Shown piece after piece: positions 29,935-37,463 of a stretch of 48,588 nucleotides of DNA (its first letter is position 1; every line of letters starts with the position of its first letter). The position numbers were made by a program, and so were the translations under genes. The notes under the pieces are model-generated. The model did no database searches and was not told where the DNA came from. It saw only the letters and a list, made by a program, of their open reading frames with translations. This DNA comes from Candidatus Tayloriibacteriota bacterium (GTDB taxonomy: Bacteria > Patescibacteriota > Minisyncoccia > Phycocordibacterales > SIBU01), in NCBI GenBank assembly GCA_016188455.1, contig JACPHR010000013.1, positions 1-48,588 on the forward strand, given 5' to 3'.

Positions 29935-32027
29935 ATGAAAAAGAAGGAGTATTTTCTTGAAATCGGCGGCAAAAAATTAACGGCGGAATTCAGCGACTTG
30001 GCGGAGCAGGCCAACGGCTCGGTGGTGATGCGCTACGGCAACACGGCCGTGCTCGTGACCGCGGTCATGTCAAAAGGCGAGAAGACGGGGGTGGATTTTT
30101 TCCCCCTTACCGTTGACTATGAGGAACGTTTCTACGCCGGCGGCAAAATTCTCGGCAGTCGCTTCGTCCGCCGCGAAGGCCGACCGACCGACGAAGCCAT
30201 TCTTTCCGGCCGAATCGTGGACCGCACTATCAGACCCCTTTTTGAACAGCACCTGCGGTATGAAGTTCAGGTGGTCATTACGGTGCTTTCCATTGACGAG
30301 GACGACCCGGACATCCTGGCCGTCTTGGGCGCTTCGCTCGCCATCGGCACATCGGACATCCCGTGGAACGGGCCGGTCTCGGCTATAAGAATAGCCGAGA
30401 CCGCAGAACAAGGCGGAAAAAAAGAAGATGCATTTGTTGTAAATCCGACATACCTAGTGCGTGAGAATGCGAAACTGGATTTGGTGGCCTGCGGCAAAGA
30501 CGGCAACATCAACATGATTGAAGTTGGCGGCAAAGAAACCGACGAGGCGACGCTTGTCTCCGCCCTAAAAAAGTCTGCCGAGGAAATTGAGCGGCTGCAG
30601 GAATTTCAGGAAAAAATCATTAAGGAATTGGGCAAACCGAAAAAAGAAGTGCCGGCGCCGGCAATGCCGAAAGAAGTAACAGCGCTCTTCAAAGAAAACA
30701 TTGAGGGGGAAATGTCAGACCACGTTATGTCGGGCAAACCAGGGCACGCCGCCATTTATAAAATCAAAGGCCAATGGATGGAACTGTTGAAAGAAAAATT
30801 ACCTGAAGTGAATGAGTCTTTTGGCGACTCTATTTTTGAAAATAAAGTCAATGAAATCATTCACAGAGAAGCCATAGAAAATGATCGGCGGCCGGACAAC
30901 CGGAAAATGGAGGAGTTGCGGCCGCTCTTCGCCAAGGCCGGCGGGGTGTCACCTATACTCCACGGCTCGGGCATCTTTTACCGAGGCGGCACGCACATTC
31001 TTTCGGCGCTCACTTTAGGCGGCCCTGGCGACTCGCAGGTGATTGACGGCATGGAGCTACAGACGAAGAAAAGATTTATGCATCATTACAATTTTCCGCC
31101 TTTTTCCTCTGGCGAAGTCGGCAGAATGGGCGGCACTAATCGGCGCATGGTGGGCCACGGAGCGCTGGCGGAAAAAGCTTTGCTGCCGGTCTTGCCGCCG
31201 AAAGAAACCTTTCCCTACACTATTCGCATCGTCTCCGAAGCCCTGGAATACGGCGACTCCTCCGTGCGCGAGACGATTGCCGTCCATCTGGCCCTGCACA
31301 GCCTGCCCATCTTCCAGTGGGGCACAGAGGAGCAGAAGCAGCGATTCTAACCGACATCCAGGGGCCGGAGGACCACCACGGCGATATGGACTTCAAAGTG
31401 GCCGGCACCAAAAGAGGCGTCACCGCCGCGCAGATGGATGTTAAAGTGGACGGTATTTCCATCACCATCCTGGCGGAAGCCTTTGAAAGAGCGAAGGAGG
31501 CGCGGCTCAAAATTCTTGAGGTGATTGAAGCGGAAATTAAATCGCCTCGCGCCGACATTTCACCGAACGCGCCGAAAATTCTAACCCTCAAAATCAAACC
31601 TGACCAAATCGGCCTGGTCATCGGCGCCGGCGGCAAGACCATCAATGAAATCAGGGACACGACCGGCGTTGAGGACATTGATATTGAAGACGACGGCACG
31701 GTCTTCATCACCGGCAAGAACGGCACGGCGGAGGCGGCCAAGAAAATTATTGAGGACATGACGCATGAGTACACAGTGGGCGAGCGGCTCATAGGCAAAG
31801 TGGTAAAAATCGCCGAATTCGGCGCTTTTGTCGCTCTCAACGACACTACCGACGGCATGGTTCATATTTCGGAAATCGCGCCGTTTCGAATTGACCGAGT
31901 GGAATCATACCTAAAAGTGGGAGACAAAGTGCCGGTGGTCGTCAAAGAGATAGACGCCGAGCGCGGCCGCGTCAAGCTCTCCATTAAAGACGCGGACCCG
32001 AACTTCATCAAACGCAAGAGCGTTTGA
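29935..32027 (+). CDS. pnp: polynucleotide phosphorylase, frameshifted at about 31348
   Basis: PNPase degrades RNA 3' to 5' with phosphate. Frame 1 (29935-31350) encodes the first RNase PH-like core, the linker and the start of the second core ([20 protein letters not shown]). It then stops at TAA after KQRF. The rest ([21 protein letters not shown] onward, a KH domain with [15 protein letters not shown] and an S1 domain to 32027) continues in frame 3. One missing C in ttc(c)taacc would join them; no slippery site is seen. Just before the shift, residues 440-462 ([23 protein letters not shown]) replace the expected GSSSMASVCG...LALMDAGVPI...AGIAMG segment, with the phosphate-binding serines altered and ~13 residues missing. 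It is either a damaged gene or an assembly error. Confidence 0.88.
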
Positions 32028-32034
32028 TGAAGAA

Positions 32035-32099
32035 ATCACAAATCACAATCCGCCAGCTGGCGGACAAATAACAAACAAATCACAAATTCTAATCTACAA
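32035..32099. repeat. heptamer array with a central 16-bp palindrome
   Basis: atcacaa, atcacaa, then tccgccag|ctggcgga (32049-32064), then caaataa, caaacaa, atcacaa, attctaa, tctacaa. The units stay in 7-base register on the right side. GT-rich sequence with the same period (tattggg, tactatt, tgggagt, tggtgtt) follows to ~32180. Confidence 0.65.
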
Positions 32100-32210
32100 A
32101 CACCGACGTTTGTTTGATTATTCCGGGTTTTGGCTATTGGGTACTATTTGGGAGTTGGTGTTTGTGTATTGGGATTTTTAGCAGCAACGGAGTTGCGCTA
32201 TACTTAATCC

Positions 32211-33107
32211 ATGCCAAACCCACAAGAAGAAAAAGATGGGGCGCCGAAGCCGCTACGAACCTATCGGAGCGACGTGGAAGAAGTCCTCAAGGAGGGCGAG
32301 GGCTCGCTTGCCAAAATCGCCATAGCGGAAAATGAAAAACGGCTTCGGGGAGACTTTGACTTTGAAGAAACCGAGCCGCCGGGGAGGACGAAGCTTGTCG
32401 TCTCTGTAAGCGTCGGCCTGATTGTTTTAGGCGTCGGAGTATTATCGGCGCTCTACTTTTTTAGAAACGCGAATAATCCCTCATCGGCAATTTCCGAACC
32501 GCGGCCGATTATTATCGCCGATTCCGAAAAAAGTTTTGACATTAAAGGGTTGAACAGGCAGCAGATTATCAGCGCTTTGGTACGCGAGCGGGACGAGGGC
32601 GCGGCAAAACTGGCCTCAGTGTCAGCCATAAAATTGACCGAGGGCAAAGGGCAAGAAGCGCGGCCGATTGGGGCGGAGGAATTTATGGCTAAACTGCAAT
32701 CGCGCGCGCCGAGCGAATTGATTCGTTCGCTTGAGAGTGATTTCATGTTCGGTATCCACGCCTTAAGCAAAAACCAGCCGTTTTTGATACTAAAAGCCAG
32801 CTACTATCAAAACGCCTTCGCGGGCATGCTCGCGTGGGAGGGAAATCTGAGAGAGGATATTGGCCCGATTTTCATTACGCCGGAGCCGACGGTCCCCGCC
32901 GCGACAAGCGACGAGGTGCTTGGCAAAAACACGGCCTTTGAGGACGTGGTGGTAAAGAATCGCGACGCTCGAGCTCTGCGCGGGGCTGACGGCAAAATAA
33001 TCTTTTTGTATTCATTCCCCGATAAAAACACAGTCGTCATTACCACCAACGCCGACACGCTTGAACAGGTCGCGGCGAGGCTCTTGGCGGGCAAACTTGT
33101 AAGATAA
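32211..33107 (+). CDS. single-span membrane protein of unknown function
   Basis: The 298-residue protein has a charged cytoplasmic N-terminal part (1-60, with KPLRTYRSDVEEVLKEGEGS) and one membrane helix (LVVSVSVGLIVLGVGVLSALYFF, ~62-84). An outside domain of ~210 residues follows (with AKLQSRAPSELIRSLESDFMFG, then FLILKASYYQNAFAGMLAWEG, and VVVKNRDARALRG). This arrangement, with an RTYxSDVEEVLK-like start, is one I associate with unnamed Parcubacteria proteins; no domain name is known to me. TATACT (32199-32204) ends 6 bases before the ATG, so the mRNA is leaderless. It follows pnp but has its own promoter. Confidence 0.75.
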   Translation: MPNPQEEKDGAPKPLRTYRSDVEEVLKEGEGSLAKIAIAENEKRLRGDFDFEETEPPGRTKLVVSVSVGLIVLGVGVLSALYFFRNANNPSSAISEPRPIIIADSEKSFDIKGLNRQQIISALVRERDEGAAKLASVSAIKLTEGKGQEARPIGAEEFMAKLQSRAPSELIRSLESDFMFGIHALSKNQPFLILKASYYQNAFAGMLAWEGNLREDIGPIFITPEPTVPAATSDEVLGKNTAFEDVVVKNRDARALRGADGKIIFLYSFPDKNTVVITTNADTLEQVAARLLAGKLVR

Positions 33108-33114
33108 ACATACC

Positions 33115-33156
33115 AATATGCGAATGGATGCGAATCTACGAATGGCTACGAATAAG
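33115..33156. repeat. CGAAT array with the 19-base word
   Basis: Four CGAAT words at 33121, 33131, 33139 and 33149 (spacing 10, 8 and 10), ending in acgaatggctacgaataag, which is identical to 46178-46196 and to the reverse complement of 15879-15897. Confidence 0.7.
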
Positions 33157-33243
33157 AAATGCCAAAATTAGTAGTTATTAGTAGTATTAGTATAATTCGT
33201 ATATTGGTATTGCTTTAGCCAAAAGTTTGTTATGATTCAATCC

Positions 33244-33609
33244 ATGAAAACCGATACAAAACATTTCGAAGAACTTCTGACAAAAGAGCTGGCGAGTTTG
33301 GAAAAAGAATTGAAAAGCATCGGGCGAAAGAACCCGGCAAATCCAGCCGACTGGGAAGCAAAACCCAACAAAATGGATGTCATGCCCGCCGACTCAAACG
33401 AAGTGGCGGACAGCATTGAATCGTACGAAGAAAACACCGGTATTTTAAAACAGCTTGAAATCCGCTACAACGAGGTCAAGAAAGCGCTTGAGAAAATCAA
33501 GGCGGGCACTTACGGACTCTGCGAGGTTGACCGAAAACCGATCGAGCTCGCACGCCTTGAAGCCAATCCAGCTGCCACAGTGTGTAAAGAACACATAACG
33601 AACCGCTAA
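33244..33609 (+). CDS. DksA/TraR-type protein with an incomplete zinc site
   Basis: The 121-residue protein has a helical hairpin (KHFEELLTKELASLEKELKSI ... YNEVKKALEKIKAGTYGLC) and the C-terminal finger of the DksA/TraR family (GTYGLCEVDRKPIELARLEANPAATVCKEH). DksA proteins insert a coiled coil into the RNA polymerase secondary channel. The normal C-x2-C...C-x2-C is reduced to one Cys on each side (CEVD and CKEH), so zinc binding would need Asp and His or be lost. The ATG at 33244 was preferred to 33232 because TATGAT (33231-33236) overlaps the latter. The stop codon begins a heptamer array. Confidence 0.85.
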   Translation: MKTDTKHFEELLTKELASLEKELKSIGRKNPANPADWEAKPNKMDVMPADSNEVADSIESYEENTGILKQLEIRYNEVKKALEKIKAGTYGLCEVDRKPIELARLEANPAATVCKEHITNR

Positions 33610-33703
33610 TAACTGAATGACTGAATAACAGGAGATTAAAAAAACACCAAAAGAGAATTTTTTGATTGTTATGAGTTATTCAGTAATAAGTTATCAGTTA
33701 TGA
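33606..33703. repeat. facing arrays between the dksA-like gene and comM
   Basis: Left: ctaataa, ctgaatga, ctgaataa (33606-33628). Right: gttatga, gttattca, gtaataa, gttatca, gttatga (33668-33703). The two are inverted relative to each other (ctgaataac / gttattcag). The left array includes the dksA-like stop codon; the right array includes the comM start codon. Confidence 0.7.
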
Positions 33704-35250
33704 GCTTTGCGAAGGTTTACAGCGCCCAGACCACTCTCTTAACCGCCCAGACTATTACCGTAGAAGTTGACCTCTCCAAAGGCTTGCACGCCTTTTCGGT
33801 GGTGGGCTTGCCGGACAAAGGCGTTGAGGAATCGCGCGATAGAGTGGCCGCGGCCATAAAAAATTCCGGCTTCAAATCGCCGAAACAAAAAAACCAAAAG
33901 GTGACGGTATCCTTGGCGCCCGCTGACGTTAAAAAAGAGGGCCCGATTTTTGACCTTGCCATAGCCCTCGCCTACCTCAAAGCTTCGGGAGAAAGCGCTT
34001 TTAACCCTGAAGGCAAAATTTTTCTCGGCGAACTGTCTCTTGACGGCAAACTCCGGAGAATAAACGGCGTGTTGCCGCTGACAAGACACGCCCGCCACTT
34101 GGGCTTCGCCGAAATTTACGTGCCGGCCGAAAACGCCCGGGAAGCGGCTTTGATAGAGGGCATCAAAGTTTTCGGGGTTAAAAGTTTGGAGCAAATTCTG
34201 GAGCATCTGGAAACGGACGCGGAGCCCGACCATGTGGGTAAAAGCATGGCGCCTCAAGAAAAAACCGAGGTGGCCAAAAAATTCCAAAGCTATGAAGTGG
34301 ATTTTTCCGACATCAAAGGCCAGGAAACGGCCAAGCGCGGATTGGAAATCGCGGCGGCGGGCGGCCACAATATAGCCATGTTCGGCCCGCCCGGCACCGG
34401 CAAGACCATGCTGGCCAAGGCTTTCCGCCACATCCTGCCGCCCTTATCTTTTGAAAAAATTCTTGACGTCACGGCCATTCATTCGGTCGCCGGCACTCTC
34501 AAGGGCGACATGCTCGCCGAGCCGCCTATCCGTAGCCCCCACCACACCGCCTCGTATGTTTCGCTCGTCGGAGGCGGAACCATACCGAAGCCGGGCGAAG
34601 TGACGCTCGCCCACCACGGCATATTATTTCTGGACGAGTTCGCGGAATTTGAACGGCGGGCCATTGACGCCTTGCGCGAGCCGCTTGAAGAGCGGGTCAT
34701 GAGCGTCTCGCGGGCGCGCGGCACGGTGCAATTTCCGGCGCGCTTTACCTTGATTGCCGCCATGAACCCCTGCCCGTGTGGTCACCACGGCTCAAGCGAA
34801 AAAAATTGCGTCTGCAGTCCGATAACCCTCAAGCGCTACCAAGATAAAATTTCCGGACCGATTATTGACCGCGTTGATATCTGGCTTGAGGTGCCGAGAA
34901 TTTCGCACCAAACCCTCTCGGCTGAAACCCTTATTGAAACGACGGACGCCGTGCGGCAGAGAGTCATCAAAGCGAGAGAAATTCAAGAGAAGCGTTTCAA
35001 AAAACACAAAAGGCAGATTGACACCAACAGCGACCTGAACGCGCGGGACATTGCCAAACTGATTGCCTTAGACGACCGCGTGACCAAAACTCTCAATGCT
35101 TCCGCCGAGCGCCTCGGCCTTTCAGGCCGCGCTTATCACCGAGTCATCAAGCTGGCCCGCACTATTGCCGACCTTGACGGCGCTGAGGAAATCGGCGAGT
35201 CGCACGTGCTTGAAGCCATTCAGTACAGGCCGAAGCAACTGGCACAATAG
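33700..35250 (+). CDS. comM: ComM/YifB-family AAA+ ATPase (Mg-chelatase-like)
   Basis: ComM is a hexameric helicase that moves branches during integration of transformed DNA. The 516-residue protein is full length: an N-terminal lon-like domain (1-180; VVGLPDKGVEESRDRV and SLAPADVKKEGPIFDLAIAL), the AAA+ core with Walker A GPPGTGKT (229-236) and Walker B GILFLDEFAEF (307-317), a Cys cluster NPCPCGHHGSSEKNCVC, and the C-terminal lid (SGRAYHRVIKLARTIADLDG). Together with the pilin-like and surface genes it fits DNA uptake, which CPR bacteria are thought to rely on. Its ATG lies inside a repeat array. Confidence 0.95.
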   Translation: MSFAKVYSAQTTLLTAQTITVEVDLSKGLHAFSVVGLPDKGVEESRDRVAAAIKNSGFKSPKQKNQKVTVSLAPADVKKEGPIFDLAIALAYLKASGESAFNPEGKIFLGELSLDGKLRRINGVLPLTRHARHLGFAEIYVPAENAREAALIEGIKVFGVKSLEQILEHLETDAEPDHVGKSMAPQEKTEVAKKFQSYEVDFSDIKGQETAKRGLEIAAAGGHNIAMFGPPGTGKTMLAKAFRHILPPLSFEKILDVTAIHSVAGTLKGDMLAEPPIRSPHHTASYVSLVGGGTIPKPGEVTLAHHGILFLDEFAEFERRAIDALREPLEERVMSVSRARGTVQFPARFTLIAAMNPCPCGHHGSSEKNCVCSPITLKRYQDKISGPIIDRVDIWLEVPRISHQTLSAETLIETTDAVRQRVIKAREIQEKRFKKHKRQIDTNSDLNARDIAKLIALDDRVTKTLNASAERLGLSGRAYHRVIKLARTIADLDGAEEIGESHVLEAIQYRPKQLAQ

Positions 35251-35251
35251 T

Positions 35252-35350
35252 CGCCTCTTCGGCGACCCGCCGAAGAGGCGGGAATCAAGAATCACGATTC
35301 AAGATTCCGGCATTAAAGATAAGAAAACCCGCGCTTTGGGGCGCGGGTTT
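35252..35350 (+). terminator. two hairpins after comM, with a heptamer array between
   Basis: cgcctcttcggcg / cgccgaagaggcg (35252-35280) is a perfect 13-bp stem without T run. Four heptamers follow (ggaatca, agaatca, cgattca, agattcc; 35281-35308). aaacccgcgc / gcgcgggttt (35325-35350) is a perfect 10-bp stem. Together they probably end comM transcription. Confidence 0.65.
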
Positions 35351-35451
35351 GTGATTGTGAAAGACAACTACTTTATTTTGTCTAGCGAGGAGCGCGTGGA
35401 CAATTCCTAATTGTACACAACGTCCGAGCGAAGACAAACTGCAGGTCAACG

Positions 35452-35475
35452 CCGCCCCGATGTACATCGGGGCGG
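35452..35475. repeat. 24-bp GC palindrome
   Basis: ccgccccgatgt|acatcggggcgg, perfect. Same core as 13809, 20911 and 27297. It lies in the non-coding gap 35351-35527, where I see nothing else. Confidence 0.7.
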
Positions 35476-35527
35476 GGGGACGAACGGAGCGAGTAGCTAC
35501 ATTACCCTGCGGTCTCTGCCACAGGGC

Positions 35528-35743
35528 CTATATTTTCCCTACCGCAAAATCTGCGAGGAATCTGGCGTATCCCGCCTCCGGAAGCTCGACCCAGAACTCT
35601 CTCTCGCAAGTAGTGCAGATACAGCGTACTTTGCGCGAAGCGTCATCCTTTTCCACCGGCAACGCTATGTGCTTGCTGTGTCCTGTTTGCGCACAGATAT
35701 ATCCGCGTTGTGATTTCAAAAGTTCCTGTATATTTGCGCCCAT
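35528..35743 (-). CDS. small zinc-ribbon-like protein
   Basis: The product is 71 residues. Cys pairs are spread over the chain: one in RGYICAQTGHSKH and CICTTC near residue 42, followed by REFWVELPEAGYARFLADF. A single zinc could be held by CTTC with Cys/His from the first segment. I do not recognise the family. An in-frame start 51 bases upstream is possible, but the MGANIQELL start has a weak AGG ribosome site and fits the fold better. Palindromes flank it: a 24-bp one 53 bases past the stop, and a ~50-bp one 146 bases upstream of the ATG. Confidence 0.55.
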   Translation of the reverse strand: MGANIQELLKSQRGYICAQTGHSKHIALPVEKDDASRKVRCICTTCEREFWVELPEAGYARFLADFAVGKI

Positions 35744-36115
35744 AATCAAACCTGTCGGTAAAAATAAGTTTTGTGAAAAAGACGAGAACTTCAACTTCTA
35801 AACACTATTCTAATAAATTAAAAGTGCTTTGCAAGTCAATCATTTTAATGAGCTCCAAGTTTGTTACTAGAAATTTCAAATTATTCTTACCCCACGGTAC
35901 CCAACTGGGGCGTACGCCCCAGTTGGGTACCGTGGGGGAGGAGGATAGAATTAAGTAAGGAATGAAAAAACGCCACAGGGGAACCGTGGAGAACAAAGGG
36001 GGGAGATTATTCCAAAACTGCTTGCTTTGCAAGCGGGTCGGTTTCGCAGTCTTTTTTCTCCGTTCTCCGTTAGTCTGCGTGAAATCAGCGTCAGTCCGCG
36101 GAAAATCCGTTCTTC
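35744..36115. other. gap with one large palindrome, no gene seen
   Basis: Apart from the palindrome at 35889-35938, it holds a gcttgc/gcaagc hairpin (~36020-36034) and a low-complexity stretch (gtctgcgtgaaatcagcg) of the kind that recurs between genes in CPR genomes. No convincing coding frame. Confidence 0.4.
35889..35938. repeat. 50-bp near-perfect palindrome
   Basis: The centre is 35913/35914 and 24 of 25 arm positions match. The inner arm caactggggcgt|acgccccagttg resembles the taactcaggcgt|acgcctgagtta core of the palindromes around the first PaaX/Cas2-like gene. No Cas2-like gene is next to it, so it looks like an orphan copy. It has no T run. Confidence 0.8.
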
Positions 36116-37066
36116 TTAGAATGGATTTTTAGCTCCACGAACTTCAAAGTGAAGATGTGAACCCGTGGACTTGCCGGTAGAGCCGACGTAACCGATGACC
36201 TGGCCCTGGTAGACGTACATGCCTTGGTAGATGATGTTGCTGCTCATGTGTGAATACAGTGTTTGGGTGCCATTCGGGTGCGAAATGACTACATACTCGC
36301 CGTAGCCGCCGTTCCAACCGTAATTTTTACTGACTATAACCTGCCCGTAGGCGGCCGCCATAATCGGCGTGCCGACCGGAGCGCCGAGGTCAACGGCGTT
36401 GTAGCCATGCAGACCTTGGGTTTTGACGTAGTGGGCAAGGGGTTTGACGTAATAGCCGGCATAATTCGGACCGCCGGCGCCGTAAAGTCGCCCAGCCGGT
36501 TGATAGACTTTCGGTGTGGCAATTTCTCCGTCCGGAATGATGATATCTGTGCCGACCGCCAAAGAAGCATCCGCTTTCAAACCGTTAAACTGAATGATTT
36601 CATTGGCGTCGGCTTTATATTTGGCGGCAATGCTCTTTACAGTGTCGCCGCTTTTCACCGTATATTGAAGGCCGGAAATCGGCAAAATAACCAGTTGGTC
36701 GCCTTGGCGCAGGGTCCTGGGGTTGACATCATTGGCCCACATGATGGTATTGACGGACACGCCGAACATCTTGGCAATTTGCGAGAGCGTATCCCCTTCA
36801 TGCACAACATACAAGCTAATCTGGTCGGAACGGCTTTCCTCAATGTCAACCATCGTGCCTGAAGGGCCGGATTCGGGAAGGAGGGCAGTATCACCAACCA
36901 CAGTAATGTCTCCGCCGCCCTTGGCTGAATTGGGATTGGGATTGATGGTGGCCTGAAGCAAAGCTATGTTCTGCAAAGTGACAACCGCCGCCGGCTCCTC
37001 GCTCGCACGGTCGGAAAACAGGCTAGAAACAAAGGACAAAATGCCAGCATGAGTAAAAGACGGCAA
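36116..37066 (-). CDS. LysM and M23 peptidoglycan peptidase
   Basis: This exported cell-wall hydrolase has two LysM domains (residues ~86-128, YVVHEGDTLSQIAKMFGVS; ~135-177, YTVKSGDTVKSIAAKY) and an M23 (lysostaphin-type) domain (~205-312). Metal ligands are His220 and Asp226 (LHGYNAVDLGAP) and His306 in SHLHFEV; His273 in YSHM is the general base. Coordinates give the TTG at 37066, the only standard start codon in frame, but the frame stays open upstream and encodes a hydrophobic segment (KLVVFLVVFSLPSFTHAG) that must be the signal peptide. Translation therefore likely begins further upstream, up to ~37188, at a non-standard codon or with a base error. TTATTATAC near 37185 could be its promoter. 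Confidence 0.85.
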   Translation of the reverse strand: MPSFTHAGILSFVSSLFSDRASEEPAAVVTLQNIALLQATINPNPNSAKGGGDITVVGDTALLPESGPSGTMVDIEESRSDQISLYVVHEGDTLSQIAKMFGVSVNTIMWANDVNPRTLRQGDQLVILPISGLQYTVKSGDTVKSIAAKYKADANEIIQFNGLKADASLAVGTDIIIPDGEIATPKVYQPAGRLYGAGGPNYAGYYVKPLAHYVKTQGLHGYNAVDLGAPVGTPIMAAAYGQVIVSKNYGWNGGYGEYVVISHPNGTQTLYSHMSSNIIYQGMYVYQGQVIGYVGSTGKSTGSHLHFEVRGAKNPF

Positions 37067-37346
37067 GCTAAATACGACTAAGAAAACAACGAGCTTTGTA
37101 TGGAAAAAGCTCCTTAATACCGATTTTATACCCTTGTTAAGCCATTTTTTAGAGTTTGGCTGAAAGGGTTTTTGAGAGTCTTGTATAATAAGCCTATATT
37201 CTTGGTTAATCTGACTGTCGTACCGTAGAATGGCTTTGTTAAGCCATAAAAGGAAAAAGTACCATTTCTGTCTATACCCAATAGTTTAATTGTAGGGCAC
37301 TCAAAAGTCAATCCGTAAAAGTGGCCCCTGTGGATAGCGAGATTAG

Positions 37347-37440
37347 TTGATAGTTGCTAGTTTATAGTTGTTAGTTTACTGAGAAAAAAAGTTTTAGGTC
37401 CACTTTCACCTAATAACTAAAAACTGCCAACTACAAACTT
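37347..37440. repeat. facing heptamer arrays upstream of the helicase gene
   Basis: Left: ttgatag, ttgctag, tttatag, ttgttag, tttactg. Right: ctaataa, ctaaaaa, ctgccaa, ctacaaa. The units are exactly 7 bases; the right array is the reverse complement type (ttngtag) of the left. The rest of 37067-37346 holds an atggctt/aagccat hairpin (about 37231-37248) and the presumed peptidase promoter. Confidence 0.7.
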
Positions 37441-37463
37441 TCTTCGTGTTATAGTAACAGCCG

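Noticed and set aside
31317-31353. Programmed ribosomal frameshift in pnp
   Set aside because: No X-XXY-YYZ slippery site or following stem is visible; a single missing base and the altered upstream segment point to damage or an assembly error.
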